A DNA stretch of 64,000 bases from CAYNWT01 sp964485095 (lineage in GTDB: Bacteria; Planctomycetota; Planctomycetia; Planctomycetales; Planctomycetaceae). The notes under the pieces were generated by a model. It had not been told where the DNA came from. It was given only the letters and a program-made list of their open reading frames with translations, and did no database searches. A program made the translations under genes and the position numbers. The DNA lies in contig CAZAIB010000007.1 in the NCBI GenBank assembly GCA_964485095.1, forward strand, positions 32,504 through 96,503, written 5' to 3'. Positions 27,022 to 35,360 of this stretch are shown one piece after another. The first letter of the stretch is position 1; each line of letters starts with the position of its first letter.

Positions 27022-27426
27022 ATGAACGATAACAGCCTGATGTCCGGAAGCGTGTTTGAATCTTCCGACGCAATCGAAGCCCTGAAGCAACTGGAAATCA
27101 GTTCGCAGTCTGCGGTTCTGCAGAAGCGAGGCAAAACGCGCCTTAGCCTGGAGATTGACGTCTCGATTCAGCGTGGAGACGCGAGTCGTCGCAGCGAGAT
27201 GACCATCTCGGCCTGCAGTTCAGACTTGTCCACAACTGGTTGCAAACTTCTGGCTCCAACGCCGGTTCTTCCTGGCGATATCTACTGGCTGACGTTTGCC
27301 CAAAACGAGGCTGGTATCGGACACATGATGGCTCGGTGTATTCGCTGCCACATGGTCAGGGAAGGCGCGTTTGAGATTGGGATGAGCTTCTTTGATGAAG
27401 TCGATCTGTCCGACCTGCTGGACTAA
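27022..27426 (+). CDS. PilZ-domain-like protein
   Basis: The C-terminal ~95 of 134 residues look like a PilZ beta-barrel: a basic region 'LQKRGKTRLSLEIDV', the D-x-S-x-x-G motif in 'SSDLSTTGCKLL', and closing strands 'ARCIRCHMVREGAFEIGMSFF'. PilZ proteins bind cyclic di-GMP through an upstream R-x-x-x-R and this D/N-x-S-x-x-G. Here the upstream element is R-G-K-T-R, which fits. It lies 40 bases before the GAF-HlyD gene in the same direction. This suggests cyclic di-GMP input to the export locus, although that link is only contextual. Confidence 0.75.
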   Translation: MNDNSLMSGSVFESSDAIEALKQLEISSQSAVLQKRGKTRLSLEIDVSIQRGDASRRSEMTISACSSDLSTTGCKLLAPTPVLPGDIYWLTFAQNEAGIGHMMARCIRCHMVREGAFEIGMSFFDEVDLSDLLD

Positions 27427-27466
27427 CCAATTCGCTTAAGAACCTCCTCCGGCAACGGATATCTCG

Positions 27467-29344
27467 ATGCAAACGCAAGCCGAAACAAAAACAAAACAAA
27501 TCGCCGCGCCACCGGTTCAGGCGGCTGCGGCTGAAGTACCGCCGGTCGAAGCGACCTGTGCTGCGATCCGCGGAGCGAGTTCTGATCGAGTGGCCTGGAA
27601 GGGCGCCGGTAAATGGTTGGCTGCTTCATTCCACGCACGCTATCTGCTGGTTGAACTTGATGGACGAACCGGTTCATCCACCATCACCACGCCAAGTGCC
27701 AACGATGAATCGTGGCAGCCAATTTGTGACGCGATCATTCTGAAGTCACGCCAGTTGGGCGAAATCGTGACTCAGTCATCCGGTAGCGGTCAGTACGCCA
27801 TTGCTGTGCCGATGCACCGTGATGGTTCGTCAGATTCTATTGGCGCCGTCGCCATGGCGATTGACGCAGACAGCGACGCGGCAGCGGACGCGAAATCTCG
27901 TGAGCTAGTGGCTTACGTCCGTATGTTCGAAGAAGCCGTCCGGAACCGAAACGCGAGTGCAGCGGGCACAGGCAAGGCATCCGCAGCAGCTTCGGCCCAG
28001 CGCGGAATCTCGCAGGCTGGTTCATACGGTTCACTACACCAATATGCATTTGCGATTACCAACGGACTCAAGGCGAAGTTTGGCTGCGACGAAGTCGCCA
28101 TCAGCATTCTGCATGACGACACTGCGCGAATGCTAAGTGTCTCCGGAATGGATACGCTGCATCCCCGCAGTCCCGGCACGAAGGCCACACTGTGTGCGAT
28201 GGAAGAAGCCGCCGATGCCGAAACCAACGTCGTTTGTCCTGACAATCACGGCGAGAAGGCGATTGCCGATCTGCCGATGCACCAGGAATGGTTGAAAGAT
28301 TCTAAATCGGTCGCAGTCGCATCTATCCCTCTTCGGCACGCTGACGAAATCGTGGGCGTCATCTCATTCCGACGCGCCGACGGAACGGTGTTTTCGGATG
28401 AAGAACTGGATGCCGCCGACAAACTGGTTGCTCCGTTGGCATCGGGGCTCCTGTTATTGGATCAGGCGAATCGGAGCCTGTTGACTCACGCAAAGCACTC
28501 GCTGGGAAGCGTGACTGGAAAATGGAAGACCCTTCATAAACGCACGCGTACCGGCATCCTGTTGGCGACGGTTGCCTTTGTGGGCTGGATGCTGCTGGGC
28601 ACAACAACCTACACGCTACAGGTGCCGTGCGAAGTCGTGGCGGGAGAACCGCTGGACATTGCGGTTCCATTCGAAAGCCAACTGACAAAAGCACATGTGC
28701 GGCCGGGCGACTTTGTCCAGGCCGGCCAACCGCTGGTCGAGTTCGATACCAAACCGCTGATGGCAGAACACCAGCGCCTCAGCGCGCAGTTGAAGATTGC
28801 TGAGATTGCTACAGTCGAATCTCTCACTGTGAACGACATCGCCGGAGCTGGACGAGCCAGAAATCAGGCCGAAGCCGCTCGGGCAAGTCTCGCGATGATT
28901 AGCGAACAAATTGGTCAGGCCATCGTGGTGGCTCCATTCGACGGCTATGTCATCGAAGGCAACGTCTTGCAGCGTGTCGGAGAAACGCTTGTCGTCGGAA
29001 CCCCACTGCTGCAACTGGCCGCGGCCGACAAACTGGCCGTCGATCTGCGTGTCGATGAAGCCGGTGCGACCTACGTTGCTCGGGGGATGACTGGTGAGTT
29101 CAGCACGCTTGCTCGGCCGGGAGAAGCCTGGGAATGCGAAGTCGCTCAAGTCGATGCTTCGGCTTCGATTGTTGAAGGCGAGAACACCTTCATGGCTCGA
29201 GCAGAACCTCAGGGAGTAACAGCAGACTGGCTAAGGCCAGGTATGCAGGGCATCGCCCGAATTGACACAACGTCGAAGCCAGTGTGGTGGGTCTACCTCC
29301 ACGGTGTGACTGACTGGGTTCGCATGCAGGCATGGAAACTATGA
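27467..29344 (+). CDS. GAF-domain/HlyD-type membrane fusion protein
   Basis: The 625 residues begin with a cytoplasmic half containing a weak GAF-like region (~20-160) and a clearer GAF domain (~188-335, 'FGCDEVAISILHDDTARML', 'IPLRHADEIVGVISFRR'). One membrane segment follows (~362-384, 'GILLATVAFVGWMLLGTTTY'). The periplasmic part is a HlyD/biotinyl-lipoyl adaptor with both half-motifs ('VPFESQLTKAHVRPGDFVQAGQPLVEFD' region, then 'VVAPFDGYVIEGNVLQ') around a short coiled coil. Adaptors normally bridge an inner-membrane exporter and TolC. A fused cytoplasmic GAF sensor is unusual and could gate export by a small ligand or redox state. It overlaps the M50 gene by four bases (ATGA). Confidence 0.82.
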   Translation: MQTQAETKTKQIAAPPVQAAAAEVPPVEATCAAIRGASSDRVAWKGAGKWLAASFHARYLLVELDGRTGSSTITTPSANDESWQPICDAIILKSRQLGEIVTQSSGSGQYAIAVPMHRDGSSDSIGAVAMAIDADSDAAADAKSRELVAYVRMFEEAVRNRNASAAGTGKASAAASAQRGISQAGSYGSLHQYAFAITNGLKAKFGCDEVAISILHDDTARMLSVSGMDTLHPRSPGTKATLCAMEEAADAETNVVCPDNHGEKAIADLPMHQEWLKDSKSVAVASIPLRHADEIVGVISFRRADGTVFSDEELDAADKLVAPLASGLLLLDQANRSLLTHAKHSLGSVTGKWKTLHKRTRTGILLATVAFVGWMLLGTTTYTLQVPCEVVAGEPLDIAVPFESQLTKAHVRPGDFVQAGQPLVEFDTKPLMAEHQRLSAQLKIAEIATVESLTVNDIAGAGRARNQAEAARASLAMISEQIGQAIVVAPFDGYVIEGNVLQRVGETLVVGTPLLQLAAADKLAVDLRVDEAGATYVARGMTGEFSTLARPGEAWECEVAQVDASASIVEGENTFMARAEPQGVTADWLRPGMQGIARIDTTSKPVWWVYLHGVTDWVRMQAWKL

Positions 29345-31461
29345 GCGGCCCGCAGCAGCAATTGGCCGGCCGCCTGGCGGAAGTCCAGGTCCGCGTTCGC
29401 GCAGACCTGAAGTACACGCGTCAGGTTAACCGTGACGGCATTTCCTATATCGTCCACCACCCGGTGACGTTTCAGAACCACCGACTTTCGGCGGAAGACT
29501 ATCTCATCCTTTCGCAGATGCGCGGTTCGAACACGCTGGGTGAGGTGTTTGAAAAACTGGTCAAACAAGATCTGCTTGGGGCCGACCAGGAAGAAGACTT
29601 CTACCGGTACGTGGTTCACCTGAATCAACTACACCTGCTGCAGTTGCCAATCTCAGACGGAGCACAGCTGCACCAGAGATACGTCGAGAAGGCGAAGCAA
29701 CAGCGGGTTCAGACTGCGAAGTCGTTTCTGTTTTTTCGCGTCCCGTTGTTTGAACCGATGGCGTTTCTTGATCGAACCATGGTGTTCGCTCGGCCAATGT
29801 TCTCAAAGGGCATGTTGTTTGTGTGGCTGGCAGCTTTCGCGTTTTGCTTTAGCCTGGTGATTCGCCGCTGGTCTGATTTTACCAACCCGCTGTCTTCGAT
29901 GTTGGCAACGTCCAACCTGGTAATTCTGTGGGGGCTGTTGTTGGGGCTGAAAATTATCCACGAATTTGGACACGCCTACGCCTGCCGTCACTACGGCGCG
30001 AAGGTTCCTGAGATGGGCGCGTTCTTCCTGATGGGATCGCCGTGTGCGTACATGGACGCGTCGGATTCCTGGAACCTGCCATTCAGGCGACAACGCCTGA
30101 TTGTGGCAATGGGTGGAATGTACTTCGAATCGTGGTTCGCCATGTTGGGCATCCTGGTTTGGAGCATGACGGAACCGTCGCTTGTGAATTCGATCGCCCA
30201 GTACACGGTCGTGTTGTCGACAATCATCACGGTCGGTTTCAACATTAACCCGTTGATGAAGTATGACGGTTACTACGCTCTGGCCGATCTTCTGGGACGG
30301 CCAATGCTGCGCGAAGATGCGAGTTTTGAATTTAGCCGCGTGGTCAAGCGTGTGCTGTTTGGACTACGGATTGAAAGCAACATCGACAGCCGGCTTGAAC
30401 GAATCTGGCTGATCGTATTCGGCCTGTCTTGTTCGATTTACCGACTCACAATCGCTATCAGTATCGCGACGGTTCTGGGCATGTTTATTCCGGTTCTGGG
30501 ATCGATTGTGCTGACGGCTTACATCGGCAGCACGGTTATCAAGATGGTCAAAGGCGGGCTGGTTTACCTCCGAACCTCGCCCGAAATCGAAGACCGAAGA
30601 ACACGCGCCTGGGTCGCCAGCGGAATGGTGCTGGCCGGCACGTTGCTGGCAACATTCCTGATCCCGGTTCCCGGAGCGATGCGGGCACCCGGGGTTGTGC
30701 TGCCTGAAAAACAAATGGCCGCCTACGCGACGGCACCAGGATTCCTGGTCGAATCCGGTGTTCCCAACGGAACCGCTGTTGCCGAGGGAGCCATCCTGTG
30801 CCGACTAACAAATCAGGAACTCGAAGCATCACTTGTCGATATCACCTCCAGCGTGAAAGACCTTGAACTTCAGCTTCTGGGCGAACTGGAACTTCAGGAT
30901 CGCGCCAGTGCGGTGACACAGCAACAGTTACGCCAGGCTCGTGAAACGCTGGCAGAGACACAGCAATTGGTCTCTCGACTTTCGATCGTTGCGCCGGCTC
31001 AGGGAGTCATCTCTGAAGCTGATATTCTGCAAACGAAAGGGCGGTACATCGAAGCCGGCGAACCCATCGCAAAGCTTGGTACAGGCGGCTGGATTGTGTC
31101 ATCGCTAATTGATGAAGAGACCTTTAGCGACATGCATCCCCAACTGGGCGATGAAGTGGAACTCATGCTCGCCAGCGGGAATAGTTCTACTTTGCATGGA
31201 CGAATTGTCGATGTGCGTCGATCAGCGTCGAACAGAATTGAACAGCCGCAGATGACTCAACTTGGCGGCGGCGATATCCCGGTTTCAGAAGATAGCGAAG
31301 CGCAAAGGCCCTACGTGGAATTGCGAATCGCAATCACGGTTCCCGAACACAACCAGCTACGCAACGGCCAACGCGCCGTGGTTCGCTTTGGCGTACTCGG
31401 TTCGAGTGTAGCGACCGTGTGTTTGCGAAGCGTACGCCGACTGTTTAGCCAACTGCGGTAG
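29341..31461 (+). CDS. PqqD-like / M50 metalloprotease / HlyD adaptor fusion
   Basis: Three modules occupy 706 residues. Residues ~20-95 resemble a PqqD-type winged helix ('RLSAEDYLILSQMRG', then 'TLGEVFEKLVKQ'), the fold of RiPP recognition elements. Residues ~150-440 are a multi-pass M50 site-2-protease domain with zinc ligands H207-E-F-G-H211 and D309 in 'NPLMKYDGYY'. Residues ~450-690 are a periplasmic HlyD/lipoyl section with 'SIVAPAQGVISEADIL'. The layout matches the YydH-like 'putative peptide zinc metalloprotease' group associated with peptide export. The ATG at 29341 overlaps the preceding stop; an ATG three codons earlier is also possible. The substrate is unknown, but a protein leader cleaved or handed over in the membrane is the simplest reading. 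Confidence 0.85.
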   Translation: MSGPQQQLAGRLAEVQVRVRADLKYTRQVNRDGISYIVHHPVTFQNHRLSAEDYLILSQMRGSNTLGEVFEKLVKQDLLGADQEEDFYRYVVHLNQLHLLQLPISDGAQLHQRYVEKAKQQRVQTAKSFLFFRVPLFEPMAFLDRTMVFARPMFSKGMLFVWLAAFAFCFSLVIRRWSDFTNPLSSMLATSNLVILWGLLLGLKIIHEFGHAYACRHYGAKVPEMGAFFLMGSPCAYMDASDSWNLPFRRQRLIVAMGGMYFESWFAMLGILVWSMTEPSLVNSIAQYTVVLSTIITVGFNINPLMKYDGYYALADLLGRPMLREDASFEFSRVVKRVLFGLRIESNIDSRLERIWLIVFGLSCSIYRLTIAISIATVLGMFIPVLGSIVLTAYIGSTVIKMVKGGLVYLRTSPEIEDRRTRAWVASGMVLAGTLLATFLIPVPGAMRAPGVVLPEKQMAAYATAPGFLVESGVPNGTAVAEGAILCRLTNQELEASLVDITSSVKDLELQLLGELELQDRASAVTQQQLRQARETLAETQQLVSRLSIVAPAQGVISEADILQTKGRYIEAGEPIAKLGTGGWIVSSLIDEETFSDMHPQLGDEVELMLASGNSSTLHGRIVDVRRSASNRIEQPQMTQLGGGDIPVSEDSEAQRPYVELRIAITVPEHNQLRNGQRAVVRFGVLGSSVATVCLRSVRRLFSQLR

Positions 31462-31572
31462 TCCTCGACGGAACTGCCTATAACGGAACTATCGCTCTTC
31501 GGTCGCTGCAACTAGTTCTTCATAGCTCCGACCGTACAGTTGTGTGCTGACTGTCGCTTTGTGTGCAAGGCT

Positions 31573-31923
31573 ATGCCCGAACAACCTGATAGTCCATTTG
31601 TACCTATCGATGTCGATTCTGACGTCCCCGCTGTGGTTCGAGGTCAGCGACGGACATGGGTCTCTGCGGGGTTGATGGTGGCTGGGTTGATGTGCGGTCT
31701 GGTCGGGCTTGTTTTGGTCACCAATCGCTACGGCAACACAGGCACGATGGGACTGCCGGTCGTCGGTTTCGGTGGGCTGTTGTTTGCAGTGGGCTTTAGC
31801 CACCTGTTTGTGAAACTACGATACGCCATTGTTGTCGGGTTCCTTGCCGGACCCATGTCTGTGGTGCTCCTGTTCGTTGTGTTTTGGGCGTACATTTTGG
31901 TCATCGGGAGCTTTGGCAGATGA
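31573..31923 (+). CDS. Small membrane protein of the export locus
   Basis: The 116-residue protein has a short acidic cytoplasmic N-terminus, then about four close hydrophobic stretches: 'AGLMVAGLMCGLVGLVLV', 'GLPVVGFGGLLFAVGFSHLF', 'AIVVGFLAGPMSVVL' and 'VVFWAYILVI'. No motif is recognised. The ATG at 31573 is chosen over an in-frame TTG at 31540 that adds a Cys-rich stub. It is the last gene of the rightward PilZ/GAF-HlyD/M50 set and convergent with the TolC-like gene. A role in the export complex is possible but unproven. Confidence 0.6.
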   Translation: MPEQPDSPFVPIDVDSDVPAVVRGQRRTWVSAGLMVAGLMCGLVGLVLVTNRYGNTGTMGLPVVGFGGLLFAVGFSHLFVKLRYAIVVGFLAGPMSVVLLFVVFWAYILVIGSFGR

Positions 31924-31950
31924 TGGCGATTGGTCTTTTGCGACGGGACA

Positions 31951-32035
31951 ACGAATAGCCTGGGTTGCATGTGCCACCGGATGTCCGAGTCCAACATGCC
32001 AAGGCCGACTTGCGCGGAATCTGTGGCACTTGACC
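31951..32035. repeat. Imperfect inverted repeat between convergent genes
   Basis: GTGCCAC at 31971-31977 and GTGGCAC at 32023-32029 bracket a GC-rich stretch that follows AGCCTGGGTTGCAT. The layout suggests a folded RNA or a dispersed palindromic element; only one copy was noticed in the window. Confidence 0.35.
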
Positions 32036-32072
32036 GGCAGGAATGCCCGTCGTACTTCGCACTGCTCGCCCG

Positions 32073-34082
32073 CTAGCTTCTGGGTAGCGAGCTCCAGGGG
32101 CTTGGCTGTGAGTTGGCTGGTGCTTGCCCTGAAACGGACCTGCCGGGGAGTTTCTTCAAAACCGGTGGCAGTTGTGGGACGGAAAGCGGATCCCGGGCGG
32201 ACCCCCAGGCTGCGCGCGAACGTTGGATTGGTTGCTGCTGGCCGCTTAAGTCCAACGGGGCTTGAGGCGTTGTGGTTGACCACGGTGAGGGGCGAGGCGG
32301 CTGGTGCAGTGACTCCAGAATCGGCAACGGAACGCCAGTGTTTCGGCTCGGCGGCCGTGGCGCGCCGGCGACCGGGTTGAAGTCTGAGGCATCGTCTTCA
32401 GTGTCATCAGTTCCTTGATCATCCGGGGCCAGGTCTGCGGGGGCCTCGCGATCAGGTTCCTCTTCGTCAGCAGGTTGACCGAACCCTGACCCAGGCAAGC
32501 CAGAACCTATGGATGGGTCTGAGTAGCCCTCAAACCCGAAGTCCGCGCCACCATGTGTCCCACCAACTGTGCCTGCAGTCGTGGTACAAGGAGCGTTGCC
32601 CCAACCGCCGCCCAGGGCGCGGTAGGTGTTGATCCATGCGAGGACAACGTCGCCGTGTGCGGTTGCAAGCTGATCTTGTGTTTGTAGCAATTGACGTTGG
32701 GCGTCTACCACGCGTTGGAAGGTTCCGTTCCCGATTTGGTAGGTCGATTCGCTGAGGCCCACTGATTCAGCTGCAGCAGCGGCGGCTTTCTCAAGCGTTT
32801 GGGCTCGCTGTCGAGACTTGCGAAAAGAAATGAGCCCGTTGTCCACTTCTTCAACAGCCAGAAGGACTGCATTTCTGAACCGCATTTCGGCTTGCTCTCG
32901 TGCCGCCTTCTGGGCTTCAATCGCGTTAAGCGTGCGGCCCATCGTGAAGATGTTCCATTGGAACGTCGGGCCGACAGAGAACCCGTAACTCTGACTCCGG
33001 AACCAGTTTCTGAATTGCGCCGTATCGAACGATGGGTTCCCAATCAGTGAGAGTCGCGGGTAGAGATCAGCAACAGCAACGCCGATGTCCGCGTTCGCCG
33101 CATGTAGTTCCTTCTCCGCGCCGCGGATGTCGGGCCGTTGGCTAACCAGTTGAGCCGGGATGCCGGAGCGGATGCCGATAAGCGGTGTTGGTACCGGACC
33201 GGTGCCGATGTATTCGTAGAACTGTTGTGATGGCGGCTGACCTGACAGGACGCTTAGTCGGTTCAATCGCAAGCGGATTTGTTCTTCCAGAGTGGGAATC
33301 ATGGCTTCCGTTGTGCGGACGGATGTTTCAGCCTGTTTCACATCCAGTAGTCCGACCAGACCCGCTTTGTTGCGGGTCTCGGCGAGTTCCATGTTCTTGG
33401 TTTGGACTTCGATGTTTTCCTTCGCGATCGCATGGCGATGCTGCAGAACTCGAAGCTCAACATAGTTGGTGGCGATGTCTGACATCAGTGAAATCAGGAC
33501 GTCACGGTAGTCTTCCTGAGCCACGTGAGCTCGCGCGTTGGCGGCTTCGATGCTGCGTTCTATTTGCCCGAAGAGATCAATTTCCCAGGTTGCCTGATAG
33601 GCGTTTGTGAAGGCGTCGAACGTGTCTCCGGAACGACGGCCTGTCTGGCTACTGCTGAACGGGGCGATTCGAGAACGAGAATAGCTCAGGTCGCCAGAGA
33701 GTTGGGGCCACAGTCGGCCCACTACGATTTCTCGTTGAGATCGGGCCTGAGAGATTCGCGATGCGGCTTCCAGGAGACCAGGGTTTTCCTGGCAGCTTCG
33801 CGAGAGAAGTTCAGTCAGAAGCGGATCGTTTAAGTTGGCCCACCAGCTGTGCACGTCGGACAAACTTGAATTGACGGCTTCCGCCTGAGTCTCAGCCTCG
33901 GTTTTTTCGTCGGTAGCTTCCTCGTCCTGGGTCGTTGCGAAATTGTTCAGATCGAATGGCAAATTTGGCCGCTCGTAGTCCGGTCCGACCACGCAACCCG
34001 CGACCAGCAATGCCGTCGCGCTGCCAAGCAAAGCCACCAGCAATCTGTTTTGAAACAGCCGAACCACTCTCAACGCCCCCAC
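32073..34082 (-). CDS. NodT/TolC-type outer-membrane efflux lipoprotein with long C-terminal tail
   Basis: Residues 1-30 form a lipoprotein signal ('ATALLVAGC') followed by 'GPDYERP', the hallmark of NodT-family outer-membrane factors. Two OEP repeats with long coiled-coil helices run to about residue 470, ending near 'DVVLAWINTYRALGGGWG'. The protein then continues for about 190 residues of low-complexity sequence, first acidic ('ADEEEPDREAPADLAPDD') and then Pro/Ser/Gln-rich. This is absent from ordinary TolC proteins of ~450-490 residues. The channel would span the outer membrane and periplasm and dock with the neighbouring adaptors. The start is GTG at 34082. It shares a 228-bp divergent region with the adaptor gene at 34311. 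Confidence 0.85.
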   Translation of the reverse strand: MGALRVVRLFQNRLLVALLGSATALLVAGCVVGPDYERPNLPFDLNNFATTQDEEATDEKTEAETQAEAVNSSLSDVHSWWANLNDPLLTELLSRSCQENPGLLEAASRISQARSQREIVVGRLWPQLSGDLSYSRSRIAPFSSSQTGRRSGDTFDAFTNAYQATWEIDLFGQIERSIEAANARAHVAQEDYRDVLISLMSDIATNYVELRVLQHRHAIAKENIEVQTKNMELAETRNKAGLVGLLDVKQAETSVRTTEAMIPTLEEQIRLRLNRLSVLSGQPPSQQFYEYIGTGPVPTPLIGIRSGIPAQLVSQRPDIRGAEKELHAANADIGVAVADLYPRLSLIGNPSFDTAQFRNWFRSQSYGFSVGPTFQWNIFTMGRTLNAIEAQKAAREQAEMRFRNAVLLAVEEVDNGLISFRKSRQRAQTLEKAAAAAAESVGLSESTYQIGNGTFQRVVDAQRQLLQTQDQLATAHGDVVLAWINTYRALGGGWGNAPCTTTAGTVGGTHGGADFGFEGYSDPSIGSGLPGSGFGQPADEEEPDREAPADLAPDDQGTDDTEDDASDFNPVAGAPRPPSRNTGVPLPILESLHQPPRPSPWSTTTPQAPLDLSGQQQPIQRSRAAWGSARDPLSVPQLPPVLKKLPGRSVSGQAPANSQPSPWSSLPRS

Positions 34083-34267
34083 CCCACATCAGACAAACCA
34101 TGCGCAGTGTCCGCGCTATGGGCCCCTAGAGAAGATCGGCTCGTCACAACCGTCAGAGTCAGCGTTTCTTGAAGAACTGGTCCCAGCGGCAGATCTCGTG
34201 GTGTTTATCCAGGTTGCCCCGCTTTTCTCTTCACCACGGTAGTTATCTCCTCGCAGTCATCCCGAAC

Positions 34268-34275
34268 GACCTAGG
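34268..34275 (+). promoter_or_regulatory. GACCTAGG motif upstream of the adaptor gene
   Basis: GACCTAGGTTT ends about 35 bases before the ATG of the adaptor. Very similar strings occur at 3022 and 26978, before the polysaccharide cluster and the PilZ gene. It could be part of a promoter or operator; this is pattern recognition only. Confidence 0.3.
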
Positions 34276-34310
34276 TTTTGCTGGTAAGGGCCATAGTTTG
34301 GAGAACCAGA

Positions 34311-35288
34311 ATGATTCGCCGTATTTGTGCCGGCCTCTGTTTGGGGGCGGTGCTTGTGTTACCGGTCCTTACTGAGAACGCACCTGCTGGCCTTTCGCCA
34401 ACGCAAGTCCACGCGGCAAAACCGGTGGAAGCGACACCGGTAAAGCTGGTGTCCGCGAGGCTGCAGTCTTCCGAGGAACTTAGTTCACACGGTTCACTGC
34501 CCGGTATCGTCCAGCCATCGCAACGCGTCGAACTGCTTGCGCCAGCCGACGGGATTCTGCGTGAGATCCCAGTCAAAGAAGGTCAGTGGATCCGGACGGG
34601 CCAGGTACTGGTGCAACTTGACGATTCGATGGCGAAGGCTGCCGTGCGAGTTGCCGAGGCTGCTGCAGGACCAGCCGAGGTCAAGTTGGCTCAGGTCGAT
34701 CTGAAGTTGGCTCAGGCCGAACTCCAAAGAATGCTAAGCATCCCCGATCGCCGGGCTCTGGCCGATGTCGAACTTGACCGAGCCAAAGCCGCTGTCGAAC
34801 GTGCGGACGCCGCCGTGAATCGAGCTCGCCAGGATCACCTCCAGGCTGCCGGTACTCTGGACGTCGAACGAAGGCGATTGCAGCAGTTGCATCTCAAAGC
34901 GCCATTCGACGGCGTTGTTGTCCGCGTCAGCACTCAGAAGGGTGCATCAGTCGTTCGCGCGATCCCGCTGATAACAGTCGCCAACCTGAGCACGCTGAAG
35001 GTCGAACTTTTCGCCGATCTGAAACACTTCTCCACGCTCAGGATCGGACAGGACTACGTGTTGGACGCCACCGCTCCGGTTAACCGTGCGTTGGTGGGCC
35101 GGCTTGTTTCCCGAGAACCCTTGATTGACGCCGCAACGAAAACTTTTCGATGCGTCTTTGAAATAGCTAACACCGATGGCCGTCTGCCAGCCGGTTTCAC
35201 AGTTCAGTTTAGCGGCGAAGTCGCTGGCACCAATGTCGCCAGTAGTCATCACCGACAACTCCGAGCTATCCCAGCCGGGCACAAGTAG
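34311..35288 (+). CDS. HlyD/RND-type periplasmic adaptor protein
   Basis: The 325-residue protein has an N-terminal signal or anchor ('LCLGAVLVLPVLTENAPAG'), then a first lipoyl half ('LAPADGILREIPVKEGQW'), and a coiled-coil hairpin with many Ala/Gln/Glu heptads (~120-195). The second lipoyl half follows ('LKAPFDGVVVRVSTQKG'), then a beta-barrel with 'LPAGFTVQFSG'. This is the membrane-fusion-protein plan of RND and type I systems. The ATG at 34311 is preferred over a frame start at 34278 because GGAGA lies six bases before it. It is divergent from the NodT/TolC gene and 72 bases upstream of the giant RTX protein. No RND pump or ABC transporter is encoded in the window. Confidence 0.85.
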   Translation: MIRRICAGLCLGAVLVLPVLTENAPAGLSPTQVHAAKPVEATPVKLVSARLQSSEELSSHGSLPGIVQPSQRVELLAPADGILREIPVKEGQWIRTGQVLVQLDDSMAKAAVRVAEAAAGPAEVKLAQVDLKLAQAELQRMLSIPDRRALADVELDRAKAAVERADAAVNRARQDHLQAAGTLDVERRRLQQLHLKAPFDGVVVRVSTQKGASVVRAIPLITVANLSTLKVELFADLKHFSTLRIGQDYVLDATAPVNRALVGRLVSREPLIDAATKTFRCVFEIANTDGRLPAGFTVQFSGEVAGTNVASSHHRQLRAIPAGHK

Positions 35289-35360
35289 ACACGCCAGGCT
35301 AAGCGGGCGCAACCATCTTTACTTGAAACATCACCACAATTTCGTGAAGGCTTAATAACC

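Noticed and set aside
27022..31923. A RiPP biosynthetic cluster built around the PqqD-like domain
   Set aside because: No precursor peptide, radical SAM or cyclodehydratase gene is visible nearby; only the export-type proteins are, so I describe it as an export locus.
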